NCBI GenBank assembly: GCA_022457155.1 | Contig: JAJGOT010000003.1 | Coordinates: 3,845,501-3,909,500 of the forward strand | Length of the DNA: 64,000 nt | Source: Cladopsammia gracilis | Taxonomy: Eukaryota > Cnidaria > Anthozoa > Scleractinia > Dendrophylliidae | Direction: 5' to 3' | Shown: one piece after another, positions 56,101 through 64,000 of the stretch | Layout: the number at the start of each line of letters is the position of its first letter | Position numbering within the stretch: position 1 is the first letter of the stretch | Notes under the pieces: generated by a model | What the model saw: only the letters and a program-made list of their open reading frames with translations | Database searches by the model: none | Told to the model about the DNA's origin: nothing | Made by a program: the position numbers and the translations under genes

Positions 56101-58011
56101 CGATGTTTATTGTTGTCAAAAAGAATTTAATCTACTGTATATGTGATAACAAAACGCTCAAATTGTGAGTATGACCGTTGATATGAAAGCTATCGATGTC
56201 GGTTGTCCCTAACCATCTACTGTATGTATGAACACTATAGGGTCAAATTGTCAGTATGAACGTTGATATGAAAGCTATCGATGTTTCTTGTTGTCCCTAA
56301 GAATTTAACCTACTCCATGTGTGATCACCATAGGGTCAAATTGTCAGTATGAACGTTGATCTGAAAGCTATCGATTTTTGTTGTTGTCCCTAAGAATATA
56401 ACCTACTCCATGTGTGATCACCAAAGGGTCAAATTGTCAGTATGAATGTTGATATGAAAGCTATCGATGTTTGTTGTTGTCCCTAAGAATTTAATCTACT
56501 GTACGTGTGAACACTATACGGTCAAATTGTCAGTATAAACGTTGAAATAAAAGCTATCGATGTTTGTTGTTGTCTCATAATTTAATCTACTGTATGTGTG
56601 AACACTATAGGGTCCAATTGTGAGTATGAGCGTTGATGTGAAAGCTATCGATGTTTGTTGTTGTCCCTAAGAATTTAACCTACTCCATGTGTTATCACCA
56701 AAGGGTCCAATTGTGAGTATGAGCGTTGATATGAAAGCTATCCACGTTTCTTGTTGTCCCTAAGAATTTAATCTACTGTATGTATGAACACCAAAGGGTC
56801 AAATTGTCAGTATGAACGTTAATATGAAAGCTATCGATGTTTGTTGCTGTCCCTAACTATTTAGTCTACTGTATGTATGAATACTATATGGTCAAATTGT
56901 CAGTATGAACGTTGATATGAAAGCTATCGATGTTTGTTGTTGTCCCTAAGAATTTAACCTACTGTACGTGTGAACAGTATAGGGTCAAATTGTCAGTATG
57001 AACGTTGAATTGAAAGCTATCGATGTTTGTTGCTGTCCCTAAGAATTTAATCTACTGTATGTGTGAACACTATAGGGTCAAATTGTCACTATGAATGTTG
57101 ATATGAAAGCTACGATGTTTGTTGTTGTCTCTAATAATTTAATCTACTCCCCGTCTGATCACTATAGGGTCAAATTGTCAGAATGAACGTTGATATGAAA
57201 GCTATCGATGTTTGTTGTTGTCCTTATCCTTCAGAATTTATCCTACTCCATGTGTGATCACCATAGAGTCAAATTGTCACTATGAACGTTGATATGAAAG
57301 CTATCGATGTTTGTTGTTATCCCTAAGAATATAACCTACTCCATGTGTGAACACTATAGGGTCAAATTGTCAGTATGAATGTTGATATGAAAGCTATCGA
57401 TGTTTCTTGTTGTCCGTAAGAATTTAACCTACTCCATGTGTGAAAACAATAGGGTCAAATTGTCACTATGAATGTTGATATGAAAGCTACGATGCTTGTT
57501 GTTGTCCCAAAGAATTTATTCTACCCCATGTGTGATCACCATAGGGTCAAATTGCCAGTATGAACGTTCATATGAAAGCTATGGAAGTTTGTTGTTGTTC
57601 CTAAGAATTTAACCTACTCCATGTGTGATCACCATAGGGTCAAATTGTCATTATGACCGTTGATCTGAAAGCTATCGATGTTTGTTGCTGAACCTAAATA
57701 TTTAATCTACTGTATGTGTGAATACTATAGGGTCAAATTGTCAGTATGAACGTTGATATTAAAGCTATCGATGTTTGTTGCTGTCCCTAACAATTTAATC
57801 TACTCCATGTGTGATCACCATGGGGTCAAATTGTCAGTATGAACGTTGATATGAAAGGTATCGATGTTTGTTGCTGTCCCTAATAATTTAATCTACTGTA
57901 TGTGTGAATACTACAGGGTCAAATTGTAAGTATGAACGTTGATATGAAAGCTATCGAAGTTTGTTGCTGTCCCTAAGAATTTAACCTACTCCATGTGTGA
58001 TCACCAAAGGG

Positions 58012-58260
58012 CAGGGTCGTAACGAGGTATATTTTTTCATCGCTGATCCCGTATTTTTACGCAAAGTTTTAATCCCTGATCCCAAAAGTGATGAAAATTT
58101 TGATCCCTGATCCCACAAAATTTTGTTTGCCTTGAGTCAATGGAAAACACACTGTTCCTGATCCCGAGGGCTGTGATCCCGGATCCGAGGATGTGATCCC
58201 TGATCCCACCCTTTTTTTAGGCCTTTGATCCCTGATCCCATATACCTCGTTACGACCCTG
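58012..58260. mobile_element. 249-bp MITE in the satellite, 6-bp TSD
   Basis: The ends CAGGGTCGTAACGAGGTAT and ATACCTCGTTACGACCCTG are exact complements. AAAGGG flanks both (58006-58011 and 58261-58266), and the satellite resumes in register. The interior repeats TGATCCCTGATCCCA several times. CAGGG ends suggest a hAT relative, though 6 bp is shorter than the usual 8-bp duplication. Confidence 0.85.
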
Positions 58261-61200
58261 AAAGGGTCAAATTGTCACTATGAACGTTGATCTTAAACTC
58301 TATCGATGTTTGTTGCTGTCCCTACGAATTTAATCTACTGTATGTGTGAACACTATAGGGTCAAATTGTCATTATGAACGTTGATATGAAAGCTATCGAT
58401 GTTTCCTGTTGTCCCTAAGAATTTCATCTACTGTATGTGTGAACACGATAGGGTCAAATTGTGACTATGAATGTTGATATGAAATCTACGATGTTTGTTG
58501 TTGTCCCTAAGAATTAAATCTACTCCATGTGTGATCACCATGGGGTCAAATTGTCACTATGAACGTTGATCTGAAAGCTATCGATGTTTGTTGCTGTCCC
58601 ATTATTTAACCTACTGTACTTGTGAACACTATAGGATCAAATTGTCAGTATGAATGTTGATATGAAAGCTATCGAAGTTTGTTGTTGTCCCTAAGAATTT
58701 AACGTACTCCATGTGTGATCACCATAGGGTCAAATTGTCAGTATGAACGTTGATATGAAAGCTATCGATGTTTGTTGTTGTCCCATTATTTAACCTACTG
58801 TACTTGTGAACACTATAGGGTCAAATTGTCAGTATAAAAGTTGATATGAAAGCTATCGATGTTTGTTGTTGTCTCATAATTTAATCTACTGTATGTGTGA
58901 ACACTATAGGGTCCAATTGTGAGTATAAGCGTTGATATGTAAGCTATCGATGTTTGTTGTTGTCCCTAAGAATTTAACCTACTCCATGTGTTATCTCCAA
59001 AGGGTCAAATTGTGAGTATGAACGATGATATGAAAACTATCGATGTTTGTTGTTCCTAAGCATGTAATCTACTGTATGTATGAACACTATAGGGTCAAAT
59101 GGTCAGTATGAACGTTGATATGAAAGCTATCGATGTTTGTTGTTGTCCCATAATTTAATCTACTGTATGTGTGAACACTATAGGGTCCAATTGTGAGTAT
59201 GAACGTTGATATGAAAGCTATCGACGTTTCTTGTTGTCCCTAAGAATTTAATCTACTCCATGTGTCACCAAAGGGTCAAATTATCAGTATCAACGTTAAT
59301 ATGAAAGCTATCGAAGTTTGTTGTTGTCCCTACCTCCCTAAGAATTTAACCTACTCTATGTGTGATCACCATAGGGTCAAATTGTCACTGAACGTTGATC
59401 TGAAAGCTATCGATGTTTGTTGCTGTCCCTAACAATTTAATCTACGGTATGTGTGAACACTATAGGGTCAAATTGTCAGTATGAACGTTGATATGAAAGC
59501 TATCGAAGTTTGCTGTTGTCCCTAAGAATTTAACTTACTCCATGTGTGATCACCATAGGGTCAAATTGTCACTATGAACGTTGATCTGAAAGCTATCGAT
59601 GTTTGTTGCTGTCCCTAAAAATTTTATCTAGTATATGTGTAGACACTATAGGGTCAAATTGTCATTATGAACGTTGATATGAAAGCTATCGAAGTTTGTT
59701 GTTGTCCCTAAGAATTTAACCTACTCCATGTGTGATCACCAGAGGGTCAAATTGTCACTATGAACGTTGATATGAAAGCTATCGATGTTTGTTGTTGTCC
59801 CATAATTTAATCTACTGTATGTGTGCACACTATAGGATCCGATTGTGAGTATGAGCGTTGATATGAAAGCTATCGATGTTTCTTGTTGTCCCGAAGAATT
59901 TAATCTACTGTAAGTGTGATCACTATAGGGTCAAATTGTCAGTATGAACGTTGATATGAAAGCTTTCGATGTCTGTTGCTGTCTCGGAATTTGATTTATT
60001 GTATGTGTGATCACTATAGGGTCAAATTGTCAGATTATTTATGAACGTTGATATGAAATGTAGCGATGTTTATAGTTGTCCAAGAATTTGATCTACTGTA
60101 TGTGTGATCACTACAGGGTCAAATAATTATTGTCAGTATGAACGTTGATATGAAAGCTATCGATGTCTGTTGTTGTCCAATAATTTAATCTACTGTAAGT
60201 GTGATCACTATAGGGTCAAATTGTCACTATGAACGTTGATATGAAAGCTATCGATGTTTGTTGTTGTCCCATAATTTAATCTACTGTATGTCTGCACACT
60301 ATAGGATCCGATTGTGAGTATGAGCGTTGATATGAAAGGTATCGATGTTTCTTGTTGTCCCGAAGAATTTAATCTACTGTAAGTGTGATCACTATAGGGT
60401 CAAATTGTCAGTATGAACGTTGATATGAAAGCTATCGAAGTTTGTTGCTGTCCCTAAGAATTTAACCTACTCCATGTGTGATCACCAAAGAGTCAAATTG
60501 TCACTATGAACGTTGATCTTAAACTCTATCGATGTTTGTTACTGTCCCTACGAATTTAATCTACTGTATGTGTGAACACTATAGGGTCAAATTGTCATTA
60601 TGAACGTTGATATGAAAGCTATCGATGTTTCCTGTTGTCCCTAAGAATTTAATCTACTGTATGTGTGAACACGATAGGGTCAAATTGTGACTATGAATGT
60701 TGATATGAAATCTACGATGTTTGTTGTTGTCCCTAAGAATTTAATCTACTCCATGTGTGATCACCATAGGGTCAAATTGTCACTATGAACGTTGATCTGA
60801 AAGCTATCGATGTTTGTTGCTGTCCCTAAGAATTTAATCTACTGTATGTGTGAACACTATAGGATCAAATTGTCAGTATGAACGTTGATATGAAAGTTAT
60901 CGATGTTTGTTGTTGTCCCATTATTTAACCTACTGTACTTGTGAACACTATAGGGTCAAATTGTCAGTATAAAAGTTGATATGAAAGCTATCGATGTTTG
61001 TTGTTGTCTCATAATTTAATCTACTGTATGTGTGAACACTAGCTATAGGGTCCAATTGTGAGTATAAGCGTTGATATGTAAGCTATCGATGTTTGTTGTT
61101 GTCCCTAAGAATGTAATCTACTGTATGTATGAACACTATAGGGTCAAATGGTCAGTATGAACGTTGATACGAAAGCTATCGAAGTTTGTTGCTGTCCCTA

Positions 61201-64000
61201 AGAATTTAACCTACTCCATGTGTGATCACCAAAGGGTCAAATTGTCACTATGAACGTTGATCTTAAACTCTATCGATGTTTGTTACTGTCCCTACGAATT
61301 TAATCTACTGTATGTGTGAACACTATAGGGTCAAATTGTCAGTATGAACGTTGATATGAAAGCTATCGATGTTTCCTGTTGTCCCTAAGAATTTAATCTA
61401 CTGTACGTGTGAACACTATAGGGTCCAATTGTCAGTATGAACGTTGATATTAAAGCTATCGATGTTTGTTGTTGTCCCTAAGAATTTAATCTACTGTATG
61501 TGTGAACACTATAGGGTCCAATTGTCAGTATGAACGTTGATATTAAAGCTATCGATGTTTCCTGTTGTCCCTAAGAATTTAATCTACTGTATGTGTGAAC
61601 ACTATAGGGTCCAATTGTCAGTATGAACGTTAATATTAAAGCTATCGATGTTTGTGGTTGTCCCTAAGAATTTAATCTACTGTATGTGTGAACACGATAG
61701 GGTCAAATTGTGACTATGAATGTTGATATGAAATCTACGATGTTTGTTGTTGTCCCTAAGAATTTAATCTACTCCATGTGTGATCATCATAGGGTCAAAT
61801 TGTCACTATGAACGTTGATCTGAAAGCTATCGAAGTTTGTTGTTGTCCCTACCTCCCTAAGAATTTAACCTACTCTATGTGTGATCACCATAGGGTCAAA
61901 TTGTCACTGAACGTTGATCTGAAAGCTATCGATGTTTGTTGCTGTCCCTAACAATTTAATCTACGGTATGTGTGAACACTATAGGGTCAAATTGTCAGTA
62001 TGAACGTTGATATGAAAGCTATCGAAGTTTGCTGTTGTCCCTAAGAATTTAACTTACTCCATGTGTGATCACCATAGGGTCAAATTGTCACTATGAACGT
62101 TGATCTGAAAGCTATCGATGTTTGTTGCTGTCCCTAAAAATTTTATCTAGTATATGTGTAGACACTATAGGGTCAAATTGTCATTATGAACGTTGATATG
62201 AAAGCTATCGAAGTTTGTTGTTGTCCCTAAGAATTTAACCTACTCCATGTGTGATCACCAAAGGGTCAAATTGTCACTATGAACGTTGATATGAAAGCTA
62301 TCGATGTTTGTTGTTGTCCCATAATTTAATCTACTGTATGTGTGCACACTATAGGATCCGATTGTGAGTATGAGCGTTGATATGAAAGCTATCGATGTTT
62401 CTTGTTGTCCCGAAGAATTTAATCTACTGTAAGTGTGATCACTATAGGGTCAAATTGTCAGTATGAACGTTGATATGAAAGCTTTCGATGTTTGTTGCTG
62501 TCTCGGAATTTGATTTATTGTATGTGTGATCACTATAGGGTCAAATTGTCAGATTATTTATGAACGTTGATATGAAATGTAGCGATGTTTATAGTTGTCC
62601 AAGAATTTGATCTACTGTATGTGTGATCACTACAGGGTCAAATAATTATTGTCAGTATGAACGTTGATATGAAAGCTATCGATGTCTGTTGTTGTCCAAT
62701 AATTTAATCTACTGTAAGTGTGATCACTATAGGGTCAAATTGTCACTATGAACGTTGATATGAAAGCTATCGATGTTTGTTGTTGTCCCATAATTTAATC
62801 TACTGTATGTCTGCACACTATAGGATCCGATTGTGAGTATGAGCGTTGATATGAAAGGTATCGATGTTTCTTGTTGTCCCGAAGAATTTAATCTACTGTA
62901 AGTGTGATCACTATAGGGTCAAATTGTCAGTATGAACGTTGATATGAAAGCTATCGAAGTTTGTTGCTGTCCCTAAGAATTTAACCTACTCCATGTGTGA
63001 TCACCAAAGAGTCAAATTGTCACTATGAACGTTGATCTTAAACTCTATCGATGTTTGTTACTGTCCCTACGAATTTAATCTACTGTATGTGTGAACACTA
63101 TAGGGTCAAATTGTCATTATGAACGTTGATATGAAAGCTATCGATGTTTCCTGTTGTCCCTAAGAATTTAATCTACTGTATGTGTGAACACGATAGGGTC
63201 AAATTGTGACTATGAATGTTGATATGAAATCTACGATGTTTGTTGTTGTCCCTAAGAATTTAATCTACTCCATGTGTGATCACCATAGGGTCAAATTGTC
63301 ACTATGAACGTTGATCTGAAAGCTATCGATGTTTGTTGCTGTCCCTAAGAATTTAATCTACTGTATGTGTGAACACTATAGGATCAAATTGTCAGTATGA
63401 ACGTTGATACGAAAGTTATCGATGTTTGTTGTTGTCCCATTATTTAACCTACTGTACTTGTGAACACTATAGGGTCAAATTGTCAGTATAAAAGTTGATA
63501 TGAAAGCTATCGATGTTTGTTGTTGTCTCATAATTTAATCTACTGTATGTGTGAACACTAGCTATAGGGTCCAATTGTGAGTATAAGCGTTGATATGTAA
63601 GCTATCGATGTTTGTTGTTGTCCCTAAGAATGTAATCTACTGTATGTATGAACACTATAGGGTCAAATGGTCAGTATGAACGTTGATACGAAAGCTATCG
63701 AAGTTTGTTGCTGTCCCTAAGAATTTAACCTACTCCATGTGTGATCACCAAAGGGTCAAATTGTCACTATGAACGTTGATCTTAAACTCTATCGATGTTT
63801 GTTACTGTCCCTACGAATTTAATCTACTGTATGTGTGAACACTATAGGGTCAAATTGTCAGTATGAACGTTGATATGAAAGCTATCGATGTTTCCTGTTG
63901 TCCCTAAGAATTTAATCTACTGTACGTGTGAACACTATAGGGTCCAATTGTCAGTATGAACGTTGATATTAAAGCTATCGATGTTTGTTGTTGTCCCTAA

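Larger units (their letters stand above)
51170..64000. repeat. 93-bp satellite array, continuing past the window edge
   Basis: Roughly 130 tandem units. A typical unit has AATTTAATCTACTGTATGTG, TGAACACTATAGGGTCAAAT, TGTCAGTATGAACGTTGATA, TGAAAGCTATCGATGTTTGT and TGTTGTCCCTAAG. Units at 51.2-53.4 kb are strongly diverged (AAAAGGCCGTGAATGAA in place of the TATAGGGTC zone); from about 53.5 kb rightward they are homogeneous. A higher-order repeat of 2519 bp is visible: the CAGATTATTT variant at 60031 recurs at 62550 and TCGAAGTTTG-plus-CTACCTCCC at 59311 recurs at 61830. A second of 1566 bp links 54471 and 56037. No coding capacity. Confidence 0.97.

Noticed and set aside
53500..64000. CACTATAGGG in each satellite unit resembles the end of a phage T7 promoter
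   Set aside because: Only ten bases match and the upstream recognition part is absent; it is part of the satellite consensus.

Overview
The window is eukaryotic, almost certainly from an anthozoan cnidarian and probably a stony coral. The evidence is AT-rich DNA with long introns, one secreted collagen-like/EAR-repeat gene split into small collagen exons, and a crowd of Penelope-like, Harbinger-like, hAT, LINE and foldback (MITE) elements of types usual in such genomes. The exact species cannot be read from the sequence. There are no bacterial genes, operons or CRISPR arrays.

Layout. 1-11 kb: transposon debris (a LINE 3' end, a hAT transposase tail with a frameshift, a second LINE tail on the minus strand, several MITEs), a 33-bp minisatellite, simple repeats and a short possible WS/DGAT-like fragment. 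11.07-27.18 kb: the one convincing host gene, on the + strand, with ten coding exons that splice in frame to a 524-residue protein: signal peptide, Cys-containing linker, about 32 Gly-X-Y triplets, a second Cys cluster, then seven EAR repeats (a predicted beta-propeller) in one large last exon. Its 7.8-kb first intron holds a 1.74-kb element with TIRs and a nested MITE, a TTAA-flanked element, and a Penelope-like GIY-YIG fragment with a hammerhead-like motif. Intron 6 carries a striking tandem array in which the acceptor and first 42 bp of a collagen exon occur 13 times, but only the last copy keeps a donor. 27.6-30.4 kb: four diverged copies of an exon-like module, one interrupted by an insertion with 9-bp target duplications.

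31.1-48.1 kb: a 17-kb minisatellite of a 32-bp unit carrying two CCAAT motifs per unit, with nested higher-order duplications. It is interrupted by an internally deleted Harbinger-type element (transposase N-terminus plus Myb-like piece) and by a near-perfect palindromic Penelope-like insertion with two opposed GIY-YIG copies. 48.1-51.1 kb: a segment similar to sequence left of the minisatellite, then a large inverted repeat with tRNA-like heads around a 36-bp tandem repeat. 51.2-64.0 kb, to the window edge: a satellite of about 93 bp, diverged at its left edge and homogeneous to the right, with a 2.5-kb higher-order repeat and at least two insertions.

Functionally only the collagen-EAR gene is a clear protein-coding host gene. 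It predicts a secreted, probably trimeric, multivalent extracellular protein. Everything right of about 31 kb looks like non-genic, rapidly evolving repeat DNA. All calls come from reading the sequence; no database search was run.
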